A stretch of DNA of 64,000 bases from Luteibacter jiangsuensis (GTDB taxonomy: Bacteria > Pseudomonadota > Gammaproteobacteria > Xanthomonadales > Rhodanobacteraceae): positions 62,001-126,000 of the forward strand of contig NZ_JAAQQR010000004.1 of the NCBI RefSeq assembly GCF_011742555.1, read 5' to 3'. The position numbers were made by a program, and so were the translations under genes. The first letter of the stretch is position 1, and each line of letters starts with the position of its first letter. Of the stretch, positions 14,557 to 24,223 are shown in pieces. The notes under the pieces are model-generated. The model was not told the origin of the DNA. It did not search any database and worked only from the letters and a program-made list of their open reading frames with translations.

Positions 14557-17256
14557 TCAATGCTTCGTTCCCCGGGTGACTTTGGCGACGACCTGCTCCG
14601 TGGGGGTGTTCCAACCGGACACCTCGACCACCGACCCTCCGGTGCCCTTTGCCGGATAGCGCGCCGTGAGCTGCACCGATTCGCCGGGCCAGAGCGTGAC
14701 GTCATTGTCAGACCACGTCACGGGCAGCGCAAGCTCGCCCTTGGCACCGCGGCGTATCGCCAGGTGCTCCTGCACAGCGGCCGACGGCGACGACGAAGGA
14801 ACAGAAAGCGTGACTGTGGTGACCTCCTCGTCGCCCTCGCGCACGGTCGAGGCATGAACATCGCGGGCAGCCATCGGCAGCGAAGCCAGGGCGGTGAAAT
14901 CGCCGTACTGGGTCACGGGCGTGAGGTACCAGTTCGACTTCGGCCAGTCGAGCGTGTCCTCGCGCGTGGACAGCCAGTAGACATTCCGGCTCACGGTTTT
15001 CCCGTCGGCAGCCTGCAGTTCCAGCTCGACGAAATACACCGGAGACAAGCCGGCGATCGATGGCAGGTCGAGCACCGCTTGCGCACGGTTGCCCGCTAGG
15101 TCGATGTGCTGCACCTGCTTCTCGTAGCGCACGCCGCCGTCGAGGTTGCGGACCTTGACCGACGCTTGCAGCCCGTGGCGCTCGTCCAGCGTGTGGTTCA
15201 CCGCCACGATGGAGCGCGAATCGTACGAATACTGGATGTGCACCGGCTCGTTCGCCTTCTTGGCGCCGTAGTACGCACCGGCCGGATTGAGGTAGTAGTC
15301 GTACAGGTGCCAATGCAGCGACGGCCAGGCGTTGTTGAGCATCCAGTAAATGACGCCTGTGGCGGGGTTCTCGGCCCCCATGCGTGCATTGAAGGCTTCG
15401 AACTGCGCGCGCACGCTGTCGTAGTTGTCCAGCTGGGCCTTCGCCACGTAGTCGGCGAGGCCGGTAGGGGCGCCGTAGCGTTTCGCCAGCGCCGTGTCGA
15501 ACGGCGTGAGCACGGCGAACGTCGACCAGTCGGCCGAGGCGTGGTATTGCCGGGCCTCCGGATACTTCCACAAGGCTTCCTGTTCCTGCACCGACAGCAT
15601 GCGCTGTACGTCCTCGAGGCGCGGAATCACGGCGCCAGCGCTGACTTCCGAATCGAAGCCGAACGCTGCACCGAGCTTGTCCGCGTACCAGTACGACGGC
15701 GGAATCCAGTCGTAGGGGCCGGCCATCTTCATGCCGGAGGGGCCGGCTTCCGCCGTCTTCTCGTCCACGGCCGCCGAGATGATCGGCAACGACCAGCCTT
15801 CGGCGCGGAGGGTATCCGTATACATCTTCGCGAGCGCGGGCGGTGGCGCGTGGTCGCTGCCGATGAAGAAACCGATCACGGAGGGGTGGTTGCGCAGCAG
15901 GCGGGCCTCGCTGGCCATCGAGGCCTGCGCCGTGCGCATGTCGGCTTCGCTCCAGGGCTCGCCGCCGGTCTTCGCCGCGGCTTCCCATTTGTCGCAGCAC
16001 TCCCAGCCGGGCAGCACGAGGATGCCGTTGCGGTCGGCAAGATCGTAGAAACGCTCGTTTTCCAGCTTGCCTTCGCTCCGGATGGTATTGATGCCGAGGT
16101 TCACCACATAACGGAATTCCGCTTCCATGCGCGCGGGATCGTCGCGCAGGAACATGTCGGGCGCCCAGCCACCGCCACGGATCAGGAGGGGTTGGCCGTT
16201 GACGATGAACTGGCGATAGCCCTGGCGGGTGAGCGTGGACTCGACACGACGCACGCCGAAGCTCGTCGCGGCCCGGTCCGACGGCGCGCCATCGACCGTC
16301 GCCGTGACGGCCATCCGGTACAGCGGATGCTCGCCCATGCCGATGGGCCACCACACCTTGGGATGGTCCAGCGTCACGGCCGGCACAGGGCCGGAGGCGA
16401 GCGGCACGACCTTCACTTCCCCCGGGGCGAGGCGGACCGTCTGCCGCACCGGCATGTCGGCGACGGTGCCCGCGACCGTGGCTTCATGGGCCACCGTGTC
16501 CAGATTCGTCGCCGTGACGGTCACGGCGAGGGTCGCCTGCGCGAGGTCCGCCGACAAGGTCGGAGCGACGTGCGGCGCACTCAACGCCACGGGACCGGTC
16601 TGCACGATGTCCACGCCACGCCAGGGACCCATGTTGTTGTCGGGCGGCGTGGGGTTCCAGTCGACCCAGCCGATGGACAGGCTCATGCGCGGGTCGCCTG
16701 GATAGACCTTCAAGGCCACCGTGTTCGCGCCGGCGTGCACCCACCGTGTGATGTCGATGTCCTGCTCGGGATAGGCCCCCGCGAGATCCGCCCGATCGGC
16801 CACCTTCTGTCCGTTCACCCACGCATCGGCGGCGGCGATGATCCCGTGGGTGCGCAGCAAGGTGTGTCGCGTCCCGGCGGCCTTCGGCAGCACGAAGCCC
16901 GCCCGGTACCACCATGGCGTCACGAACAGGTTGCCGCTGGCGTCGGGCACCTGCACGGCACGAAGGTTGTCGCTGTGGAACACGTCGAACTTGAAGACGT
17001 CGTTCTCCAGGAGCCCGGCCATCACGGTGGCGCGACCGGTGACGGGGTACCAGTCCTTGGTGGCGAAACCGGTCCTGGAGATGGCCACGCCGTCCTCCTG
17101 CGCCTTCGCCATGTCCTGGATCTGCCAGCGGCCGATGGGCGTGACGCTGCCCGCATCCGTGGCGACACGCGTATCGACGTAGGTGGTGCCAGCCACCGCC
17201 GCGGGAACGGCGACCAGGCCCGCCACGATGGCTGCGGCAACAATCATTCTCTGCAT
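14557..17256 (-). CDS. Glycoside hydrolase family 2, exo-beta-D-glucosaminidase (CsxA) type
   Basis: 899 residues with a signal peptide (hydrophobic about 4-22). GH2 architecture: N-terminal galactose-binding-like sandwich (about 40-200), immunoglobulin-like domain, TIM barrel (about 350-650) and C-terminal beta domains. Two segments match exo-beta-D-glucosaminidases of the CsxA group: IGSDHAPPPALAKMY carries the aspartate that replaces the usual GH2 acid/base pair, and FDSEVSAGAVIP carries the glutamate nucleophile. SGMKMAGPYDWIPPSYWY between them is also characteristic. Such enzymes remove single glucosamine residues from the ends of chitosan oligomers. The stop is 10 bases from the LacI start and the start is 4 bases after the permease stop, so it is tightly embedded in the operon. 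Confidence 0.85.
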   Translation of the reverse strand: MQRMIVAAAIVAGLVAVPAAVAGTTYVDTRVATDAGSVTPIGRWQIQDMAKAQEDGVAISRTGFATKDWYPVTGRATVMAGLLENDVFKFDVFHSDNLRAVQVPDASGNLFVTPWWYRAGFVLPKAAGTRHTLLRTHGIIAAADAWVNGQKVADRADLAGAYPEQDIDITRWVHAGANTVALKVYPGDPRMSLSIGWVDWNPTPPDNNMGPWRGVDIVQTGPVALSAPHVAPTLSADLAQATLAVTVTATNLDTVAHEATVAGTVADMPVRQTVRLAPGEVKVVPLASGPVPAVTLDHPKVWWPIGMGEHPLYRMAVTATVDGAPSDRAATSFGVRRVESTLTRQGYRQFIVNGQPLLIRGGGWAPDMFLRDDPARMEAEFRYVVNLGINTIRSEGKLENERFYDLADRNGILVLPGWECCDKWEAAAKTGGEPWSEADMRTAQASMASEARLLRNHPSVIGFFIGSDHAPPPALAKMYTDTLRAEGWSLPIISAAVDEKTAEAGPSGMKMAGPYDWIPPSYWYADKLGAAFGFDSEVSAGAVIPRLEDVQRMLSVQEQEALWKYPEARQYHASADWSTFAVLTPFDTALAKRYGAPTGLADYVAKAQLDNYDSVRAQFEAFNARMGAENPATGVIYWMLNNAWPSLHWHLYDYYLNPAGAYYGAKKANEPVHIQYSYDSRSIVAVNHTLDERHGLQASVKVRNLDGGVRYEKQVQHIDLAGNRAQAVLDLPSIAGLSPVYFVELELQAADGKTVSRNVYWLSTREDTLDWPKSNWYLTPVTQYGDFTALASLPMAARDVHASTVREGDEEVTTVTLSVPSSSPSAAVQEHLAIRRGAKGELALPVTWSDNDVTLWPGESVQLTARYPAKGTGGSVVEVSGWNTPTEQVVAKVTRGTKH

Positions 17257-17260
17257 GGCG

Positions 17261-18622
17261 TCAATGCTCCCCGGCGGCCGTGCGCTGGACCTCGATCGGT
17301 GCGAAAGGCCACGCGTCGTTCACGCGTGCCCATAGTGCGAAAACCACCAGGCCGGCGACGATCCACGCACCGGAAAGCAGTAGCGACAAAGGCGATGCCG
17401 ATACGTAGACGTACACCCAGCCCACGAACGCGACGATGCAGGGCACCGGGTAGAGCCATTGTCGATAAGGCCGGTGGAGCCCCGGCTCCCGGCGGCGCAG
17501 GACGACGAGCGCCACGACCTGTGCGATGGACTGCACCAGGATGGTCGCCGTCAGCAGCATGTTGATGACTTCGGTCAGGTCGAAAAAGGTACCGATGGCC
17601 GTGACCGTACCCATGGTCAGCAAGGCAACGTGTGGAAATCCGTGCTTCGCATGGAGCCGGCCGAAGGTCGACAGGAAGACCTTGTCGCGTGCCGCTTCGA
17701 ACGGCACGCGCGAGCCGCCGAGCAGGCCGGTGAACACCGAGGCCAGCGCCGTGACGATGATGAGGGCGGTCATCACCTCGGCGGCCACGTGGCCCCAGCT
17801 GCGTTCCACCACAAGCGACGCGACGGACTTGGAAGCGGCGATCTCCCGCCACGGCGCCACGCCCAGTACGCTGATGTTGAGGAGGAGGTAGACCACCATC
17901 ATCGCCGCGATCGAGATGATGATGGTGCGCGGCATGGTGCGACCGGGGTCGCGCAGTTCGTCGCCGATGTATGCCGTGGTGTTGTAGCCCAGGTAGTCGT
18001 ACACGCCGATGATGAGGCCCGCCCCCAGCCCGACGAAGAAACGAGGGCCGAACGCACCGGGCGGAAAGTCGAAGGCCAGCCTGGCGTCGAAGTGCGAGAA
18101 TCCCGCGGCCGCCACGCCGACGATCGATACGAGCATGATCGCCCACAGCGCAATGGTGATGACACGCACCGATTCGATCCGGCGGTAAAGCAGCCATGTC
18201 ACGAGTGCCGTCGCCGCCACCCCAACGATCCGTGCCGTCCACCAGCCCATGTCCGGGAAGAAGAACTGCAGGTACTCCACCATGCCGATGATGCCCGTGG
18301 ACATCAGCAACGGTATGGCGAGGAGCATCGTCCAGATGAAGAGGAACGGCATGAGCTTGCCGGTACGGTCCTGGAAAGCCCTGCGCAGGTACACATACGT
18401 GCCGCCGGAGCCAGGCATGGCCGCGCCCAGCTCCGCCCACACCAGTCCATCGGCCATTGCCAGCAGCGCGCCCACGATCCACCCGACGATGGCCTGCGGG
18501 CCACCCATGGCCGCCACCATCAATGGAATGGTGATGAACGGACCGATCCCGCACATCTGCGTCATGTTGATGGCGGTGCCCGAGAAGACACCGATGGACC
18601 GGTGGAAGTGACGCTCGCTCAT
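17261..18622 (-). CDS. APC-superfamily permease (amino acid/polyamine/amine transporter)
   Basis: 453 residues with about twelve hydrophobic segments. It opens with FSGTAINMTQMCGIGPFITIP (split around residues 12-32), the glycine-rich first helix of APC transporters, followed by the MPGSGGTYVYLRRAF substrate-path motif and the YDYLGYNTTAYIGDELRDPGR segment of helix 6. It sits between the TonB receptor (8-base gap) and the GH2 enzyme (4-base gap), all in one direction. By position it is the inner-membrane transporter of the system. An APC-type carrier is unusual where a sugar carrier of another family would be expected; it might import glucosamine or another amine, but the substrate is unknown. 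Start MSERHF is chosen because upstream in-frame sequence lies inside the receptor gene. Confidence 0.85.
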   Translation of the reverse strand: MSERHFHRSIGVFSGTAINMTQMCGIGPFITIPLMVAAMGGPQAIVGWIVGALLAMADGLVWAELGAAMPGSGGTYVYLRRAFQDRTGKLMPFLFIWTMLLAIPLLMSTGIIGMVEYLQFFFPDMGWWTARIVGVAATALVTWLLYRRIESVRVITIALWAIMLVSIVGVAAAGFSHFDARLAFDFPPGAFGPRFFVGLGAGLIIGVYDYLGYNTTAYIGDELRDPGRTMPRTIIISIAAMMVVYLLLNISVLGVAPWREIAASKSVASLVVERSWGHVAAEVMTALIIVTALASVFTGLLGGSRVPFEAARDKVFLSTFGRLHAKHGFPHVALLTMGTVTAIGTFFDLTEVINMLLTATILVQSIAQVVALVVLRRREPGLHRPYRQWLYPVPCIVAFVGWVYVYVSASPLSLLLSGAWIVAGLVVFALWARVNDAWPFAPIEVQRTAAGEH

Positions 18623-18630
18623 GGGTTCCC

Positions 18631-21600
18631 CTACCACTGGCCGCGGATGCCGAACATGAACATGCGCTCGGAGAAGGTCGAGTGCCCGGGCTGGTCCTTC
18701 CAGGTGAGATAGTAGCGCTGGTACTCGTTGGTCAGGTTCGTGCCGTTGAGGAACACCTCCAGTTGCTTGGCGAACTTGTACGAGATGGACGCGTCGATGT
18801 ATTCCTGCGGCGCTTCGTACAGCTCCAGCCCGGTGATGCCGCCGACGCTGTCGGACACCGCGCGCCGCGAGCGATAGTTGTACGCCACGCGTGCCTGGAA
18901 GCGGTCGTCCTGGTACCACAGGATGACGTTGCCCGATTTCGTCGAGTTGTCCTGGAACGGGATCTTCTTGCCGGCAAGGTCCTTCTCGCCCGAGTTGCTG
19001 GGCGCGTACGTGGCATTGATCTCCATACCTGTCTTCGAAAGGAAGCCCGGCAGGAAAGTGAAGCCCTGGCGATAGTCGAACTCGGCACCCTTGATGCTGT
19101 TGCCCGTACCCTGCACGGGCTCGGTGATCACGATGCAGTGGTTGCGGACCACGCCGTCTTCATCCGGCAGCGTGCAATTGGTAACGCTGCCGTTCTTGAT
19201 GAAGCTGTCCACGTTGATGCGGAACAGCGCGAGGCTGACCATGCTGGTGGGATTGATGTACCACTCCGCCGAGGCACCGAAGTTGGTCGAGCGCCAGGGA
19301 TCGAGTTTCGGGTTGCCGGACGACGTACCGTTGGCCACGCGGAACACGGGGCCGTCGGGCGTCTCGGCCAACGAGTAGTTCAACTGCAGGCCGCCGCCCC
19401 AGGTGCTGAGGTCCAGCGGCATCATGTTCTTCGAATAGGCCAGGCGAAATTTCAGGCTGTCGGTCACGTCCAGCGCGAAGTTGGCCGAAGGCAAAACGTC
19501 CTGGTACGAGCGCTTCGTGATATCCCTGCCCACGTCCGCCGGCTCGTCGCCGTAGGCGCCAGGATCGCCGCTGAGGTGCTGTGTCACATCGAGGTTGCTG
19601 CGAATGAGGCGCACGCCCACGTTGCCGCTGTACGGCATGTCGCCGATCGTGCCGTTGAAGTCACCCTGCAGGTAACCCGACAGTTCCTTGAGCCGCACGC
19701 CCCAGGTGGTACCGGGTTCGGCCGCGCGCACGGTGTCCGGATACAGCGATTTCCAGTACGCCTCCGGATTCTTCATGGCGTCGGGATCGATCGCCCAGAA
19801 GTCGATGCCGGAACCCAGCAGGTTGTGATAAGCCTTGAAGTTGTTAGCCAAGGGGCCGGCGGTGTTGGGCATGGAGATGGCCGACAATGGTCCGGCGCGG
19901 AAGTAGCCCAGGTCGTTGCCGGCCGTGCACGAGCCGCTGTTCAGCACCACGTCGGCGCCGACGTAACGCACGAGGCACCCGTTCGGATCGCTCGCACCCA
20001 TCCCGGCGTAGACCGGCGTCTCGAACGTCCAGCCCTTGTTGCCCGCGTTGCGGATGCTGTTGCGCACGCCGAACTCGAGCTTGAATCCATCGTTGAAGTC
20101 GAACTTGCCGTCGAACCGCAGGGCATTGAGGGCCACCTTGCGGTCGTAATTGCCGGAAGATTCCAGCGTTTTCATGGTCCAGGCGGCAGGATTGGCAAAC
20201 GCCGCCGCCAGCTCGGCGGGGGTACTGATCTTGAGGTATCGCCCGCGGAAGTCGGCCACGATGGGAATCGTGTTCTGCGGAATGCCCGTGGGATTGAACA
20301 CGCGGTTGCCGCCCAGTTCCTCGGGATACACCATGGTCCCCGGCGGCACCGCGTCGTCGGGCACGCCGTCCTTCAGCACGTTGGGCCAAAGCGCGCCGTC
20401 CGAATCGGAAATGTTGACGTCGGTTTCCTGCAACGACTGCGAGGCCGTGTCGTGGATACCGCGAAGCGAGCCGGTGAAGGGGCCGCCGTCGTCGTAGTCC
20501 AGCTGCAGGTTCAGGTTCTTCGCCACCGAGAACTTGCGGATCATCGACGAATACGATTCCACATCGCCCGGCCATTTCTTGTAGACCTGCGTGGTGTAGA
20601 TGTTCGACCCTTCCCAGCCCGGCTCGGGCGTGCCGTACGAACCGAGCGCCGGGCGGCCAGTATCGCGCGACTGCAGCGGCACGTAGGTGGCGCCCTGCCA
20701 GTTGGTGGAATTGAACTGGACACCGACGTTCCGGTCGAACTGGTGCTGCTGCGAGTAGAAGTAATCGCTCGTGAGGGTGAAGCCGTTGCCGATGTCGAAC
20801 TGGAAGGACGCATTGCCGGACTTTCGCTGGCGCTGGGTAATGATCTGGTTGATGCCGAAATTCTGGCTACCCAGAAAGACGCCGTTCGACTTGCCGTCGC
20901 CGTTTACGTCCACGCTGCCGTCCGCGTTCTGCACGATCTGCGACGGAATGGGCGCGCCGTTCCACGGCGTGAGGAAGCCGTTATAACCGCCGGCGCTCGT
21001 GGCGTTCTCGCCGTTGAGCACGGCGCCGTACTGATCCAGGCCCTCGGTGGAATTCATGCGCCGGGTATCGGAGTAGTCGCCCGACAGCAGGAAGCCCCAG
21101 CGGCCGTCGTTATAGGCAAAGAGGCCATTGGCCTCGGGCCCCGTGTGCTTCGTGGTGGAACCGCGCTCGCCGTTCGCGGAATAGCTGTAGGTGAAACCGG
21201 AAGGCAGGTCCCACGGGCGGTAGGTATGCAGGTCGATCGCGCCGCTGATACCTGCATCGGTCTCGTTGGCGGTTGCGGATTTCACCACGTCCGCGCCATG
21301 GAACAGCGTGGACGGCAACATGCTGAAGTCGGGTTGCTGGGAATCGATCTGGTCGGCGGTGATGAACACCTCGCCATTGAGCATGGTGCCCACCTGGGGC
21401 AAGCCGCGCACGTCCACCGAGGTGCCCACGCCCGCGTCGCGATTGATCTGCACGCCGGTGATGCGCTGAAGCGAGTCGGTGATCGTCGTATCGGGCAGCG
21501 CGCCGATGTTCTCGGCGGTGATGCTGTCCTGGATCTTGTCGGCGTCGCGCTTCACGTCGATCGCCTTCATCTGCGAAGCGCGGACACCGGTGACGGTGAC

Positions 21601-21807
21601 GCCGGACAGGTCGACGGCGGCTTTCGCGTCGTCGGCCTGTCCGTCCTTGCCGCCGCCCTTCTTCGCGGCGGACGAGGGTGGCGCGGCCTGCGTGGCAGCC
21701 GGCTGGGCGGATGGCGCGTCCTGCGCGCCCGCCGGCGTCGACGCGACGGCCAGCAGGGTTACCGCGATGGCGAACGACAACGGATGCTTGCGAAGTGCTG
21801 TGGACAT
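18631..21807 (-). CDS. TonB-dependent outer-membrane receptor, Xanthomonas/Caulobacter type
   Basis: 1058 residues. Signal peptide (about 10-29, cleavage after AGA) is followed by an Ala/Pro/Lys-rich linker, then the plug domain with ALPDTTITDSLQRITGVQI and DVRGLPQVGTMLNG, and a long beta-barrel ending in aromatic MFMFGIRGQW, the expected C-terminal strand. The plug text and length fit the subfamily of large receptors that take up oligosaccharides in Xanthomonas and Caulobacter. Between hydrolase and permease genes, its likely cargo is chitosan or chitin oligosaccharide, by inference. It begins 70 bases after the GH20 stop; that gap contains a short GCGCC/GGCGC hairpin. Start MSTALRKH is chosen because it directly precedes the signal peptide. 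Confidence 0.92.
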   Translation of the reverse strand: MSTALRKHPLSFAIAVTLLAVASTPAGAQDAPSAQPAATQAAPPSSAAKKGGGKDGQADDAKAAVDLSGVTVTGVRASQMKAIDVKRDADKIQDSITAENIGALPDTTITDSLQRITGVQINRDAGVGTSVDVRGLPQVGTMLNGEVFITADQIDSQQPDFSMLPSTLFHGADVVKSATANETDAGISGAIDLHTYRPWDLPSGFTYSYSANGERGSTTKHTGPEANGLFAYNDGRWGFLLSGDYSDTRRMNSTEGLDQYGAVLNGENATSAGGYNGFLTPWNGAPIPSQIVQNADGSVDVNGDGKSNGVFLGSQNFGINQIITQRQRKSGNASFQFDIGNGFTLTSDYFYSQQHQFDRNVGVQFNSTNWQGATYVPLQSRDTGRPALGSYGTPEPGWEGSNIYTTQVYKKWPGDVESYSSMIRKFSVAKNLNLQLDYDDGGPFTGSLRGIHDTASQSLQETDVNISDSDGALWPNVLKDGVPDDAVPPGTMVYPEELGGNRVFNPTGIPQNTIPIVADFRGRYLKISTPAELAAAFANPAAWTMKTLESSGNYDRKVALNALRFDGKFDFNDGFKLEFGVRNSIRNAGNKGWTFETPVYAGMGASDPNGCLVRYVGADVVLNSGSCTAGNDLGYFRAGPLSAISMPNTAGPLANNFKAYHNLLGSGIDFWAIDPDAMKNPEAYWKSLYPDTVRAAEPGTTWGVRLKELSGYLQGDFNGTIGDMPYSGNVGVRLIRSNLDVTQHLSGDPGAYGDEPADVGRDITKRSYQDVLPSANFALDVTDSLKFRLAYSKNMMPLDLSTWGGGLQLNYSLAETPDGPVFRVANGTSSGNPKLDPWRSTNFGASAEWYINPTSMVSLALFRINVDSFIKNGSVTNCTLPDEDGVVRNHCIVITEPVQGTGNSIKGAEFDYRQGFTFLPGFLSKTGMEINATYAPSNSGEKDLAGKKIPFQDNSTKSGNVILWYQDDRFQARVAYNYRSRRAVSDSVGGITGLELYEAPQEYIDASISYKFAKQLEVFLNGTNLTNEYQRYYLTWKDQPGHSTFSERMFMFGIRGQW

Positions 21808-21857
21808 GAGCCGTGACCTCGTGACTATTGCCTGTCGGGAACGCGTACTGCCCGGCC

Positions 21858-21871
21858 GCGCCTTGAGGCGC
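21858..21871. promoter_or_regulatory. Short intercistronic hairpin between GH20 and TonB receptor genes
   Basis: GCGCC and GGCGC pair around TTGA in the only sizeable gap inside the minus-strand operon. No T run follows. It could stabilise an mRNA end or set relative expression; evidence is the pairing alone. Confidence 0.3.
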
Positions 21872-21877
21872 ACCGCC

Positions 21878-24223
21878 TTACTTCAGGAACGAAAGCTTTC
21901 CGATCGCCCACTGCCCCTGGCGTGGGTCGCCCGTTGCGAAAACACACAAGGCGTGCACATCGGCGGCGACGGGTGCGGATAGCCTGGCCTCCGTCCGTAT
22001 CTGCCCGCCCATCGGCATGACGTGGCCAAGTGGCAGCGTCGCAAGCCGCGGGCCGTCGCAACCGTTGGCGCGAACCTCGATGGCGTCGTCGGTGCCTTCG
22101 CCGGCGCGCACCACGGCGCCGCGCGCTTCGTCGCCATAGCGCCATGGCAGTTTTTCTGCCGTCACAGCGATTCGGTGAGCGCCTTGCACGTCAGCCGCAC
22201 GCCACATCCAGCAGGCGTTACCGATCTCGACCGCATAGACGGGGATCGGGCCTCGGCCTGGGGCCGCACCTTGCAGCCGCGACGGCGGCTCCCCCGAGCA
22301 CGTCTGCAACGCGGAGCTGTCGCGGCTCCACACTGCGGCGTCGTCCAGCGAGGCCGAACGAGCCGCGGCCAGCACGCTGCCATCCGGCGCGAAAGTCGCG
22401 GCCCGCAACGTGGTGCCTGCCCGCAACGCGAGCGGCTGCGTATACACGGCGGATGTGGCGACAGGCTCGGTGCCGTCGGTGGTGTAGCGGATGTCGCCAC
22501 TTTGGACCTGATTGGCGAGCACGACGCGCATCCCGCCGTTCGCCGCGCGCGATATCGCGAAGCCAGGCGCGAACGCACTGTCGGCGACGCCGATGCCCTG
22601 TGCGCGATAGCGGGCAATGTCTGCCGGGAGACGCGCCACGAAGCCGTTCCAGTCGTGGGTGTCCGGCGGCGACCACCCCAGCTCCGCCAGCGCGGCGATG
22701 CGCGGGAACGCAGCGTGCTGTACATGCGCGAATGTCAGCATCTGCTCGGACCACAGCCCGGCCTGCACGCCGACGATATGCTCCGCCTCCTCCGCACTGG
22801 CGCCCGGGGGCACCACTTGCGTGTCATAGGCCTGGCGCAGCGTCACCTCCGGCGGGGGGCCGGCCCATTCGTCCGGATGACCGGATTGCAGATGGTCGAA
22901 GTAGAGGGATTCCTGCGGCGTCATGACGACGTCGTGGCCCTGGCGCAGCGCGGCGAGCGCCACGCGCTCGTCGTGATCGCCATGCCACGACATCACGACC
23001 TGGCTCTTCGGGAGCGCGACGCCGGCAGCCACCTCGTCGTCCCAGCCCACCGGTATACGGCCGTGGTCGACGAGATAGGTGGCGACCTGCTGCATGAACC
23101 AGCCCTGCAACTCGTCCATGTTGGCCAGCTTCAGCGCCTTCATCTGCGCATTGACCTCGGGCGAGGCGTTCCACTGTTGCTTGTCCGCCTCATCGCCACC
23201 GATGGAGATGTGGCGCGAGGGAAACAGGCGCATCGTCTCGTCCATCACGTCGTCGACGAAGCGCAGGGTCTTCGCGTTCGGATTGAGCAGCCAGGGGCTC
23301 ACGCCCCAATCGGTCCACACCGGCGGGCGCCTTCCCGTCACGCCCAGCCATGGATAGGCGGCGATGGCGGCCTGCGAGTGCCCCGGTAGATCGATTTCCG
23401 GCACGATCTCGACGTAGCGCTCGGCGGCATAGCGCACGATGTCCCTGATCTCCACGGCCGAGTAGACCTTGCAGTAGGGCTTCGACCGGCCTCCCGACAC
23501 CTCGCTGTCGTTGCCTACGGCATCGCGGCACGCGCCTTTCGTCGACAGCTCCGGGTACGCCGGCACCGGAAGGCGCCAGCCCTGGTCGTCGGTGATGTGC
23601 CACACGAGCACATTGAGTTTGTCGAGCGACATCGCGTCGATCAGGCGCTTGATCTCATCGGCGCTCTGGTAGTGCCGGCTGGAATCGAGCAGCAGGGCAC
23701 GCCACGCGAAACGCGGGTGGTCCTCGATCGTGCCGTAGGGAACACGCGCCACGGCGCCGCGCGTCCAGCCCGCCTGCGTCAGCAGCTGCCATGCCGTCAC
23801 GCTTCCGTAGAACGCACCGCGCGCCGTGCGCGCCGTGACGACGATGCCCTGCCCGCCCACGGTGATCGCATAGCCTTCCTCGCCTTCGACCGCGGCGCCC
23901 GGGCGAACGTCGAATGCCACCACTGCCGGCTCGCCCTTGGCGACCTTGCGCAACGCGAGGCCACGCACGCCGGCAACGCGCCGCACGAAGTTGTCCACGA
24001 CGGCCGTCGTGGCGGCGTCGGAGGTGCCCCGCACGGCGATGCCCGCGCCGTCGCGGATCTCGACCGATCCTGCACCGGCCGGCCTGGCCTTGGCGGGCAT
24101 GGGCAAGAGCGACCAGACCGGCGCGAGCCCGGCGGACGCGCCCGTCGTGAACACGGCCATGGCCACGGCCGTGCAGGCGGGAAGGAGGCGGCGACGACGT
24201 ATCGCAGACATTTCCGGCTTCAC
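21878..24223 (-). CDS. GH20 beta-N-acetylhexosaminidase
   Basis: About 781 residues with a signal peptide (hydrophobic about 14-31). A GH20b-type N-terminal domain precedes the GH20 barrel, which contains RALLLDSSRHYQ, HITDDQGWRLPVPAYPEL and the catalytic Asp-Glu pair in SIGGDEADKQQW. The C-terminal half carries a chitobiase C-terminal-like segment (IRYTTDGTEP and GTTLRAATF). Enzymes of this kind release GlcNAc from chitooligosaccharides or other hexosaminides; secretion to the periplasm or outside is expected. I favour the GTG at 24223: it overlaps the glucokinase stop as GTGA and has GGAGGG 9 bases upstream. The ATG four codons later (24211) is the alternative. Confidence 0.9.
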   Translation of the reverse strand: MKPEMSAIRRRRLLPACTAVAMAVFTTGASAGLAPVWSLLPMPAKARPAGAGSVEIRDGAGIAVRGTSDAATTAVVDNFVRRVAGVRGLALRKVAKGEPAVVAFDVRPGAAVEGEEGYAITVGGQGIVVTARTARGAFYGSVTAWQLLTQAGWTRGAVARVPYGTIEDHPRFAWRALLLDSSRHYQSADEIKRLIDAMSLDKLNVLVWHITDDQGWRLPVPAYPELSTKGACRDAVGNDSEVSGGRSKPYCKVYSAVEIRDIVRYAAERYVEIVPEIDLPGHSQAAIAAYPWLGVTGRRPPVWTDWGVSPWLLNPNAKTLRFVDDVMDETMRLFPSRHISIGGDEADKQQWNASPEVNAQMKALKLANMDELQGWFMQQVATYLVDHGRIPVGWDDEVAAGVALPKSQVVMSWHGDHDERVALAALRQGHDVVMTPQESLYFDHLQSGHPDEWAGPPPEVTLRQAYDTQVVPPGASAEEAEHIVGVQAGLWSEQMLTFAHVQHAAFPRIAALAELGWSPPDTHDWNGFVARLPADIARYRAQGIGVADSAFAPGFAISRAANGGMRVVLANQVQSGDIRYTTDGTEPVATSAVYTQPLALRAGTTLRAATFAPDGSVLAAARSASLDDAAVWSRDSSALQTCSGEPPSRLQGAAPGRGPIPVYAVEIGNACWMWRAADVQGAHRIAVTAEKLPWRYGDEARGAVVRAGEGTDDAIEVRANGCDGPRLATLPLGHVMPMGGQIRTEARLSAPVAADVHALCVFATGDPRQGQWAIGKLSFLK

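Noticed and set aside
18682-21816. Plus-strand frame of 1044 codons opposite the TonB receptor
   Set aside because: Antisense to a gene with signal peptide, plug and terminal aromatic strand; the plus translation shows no features.
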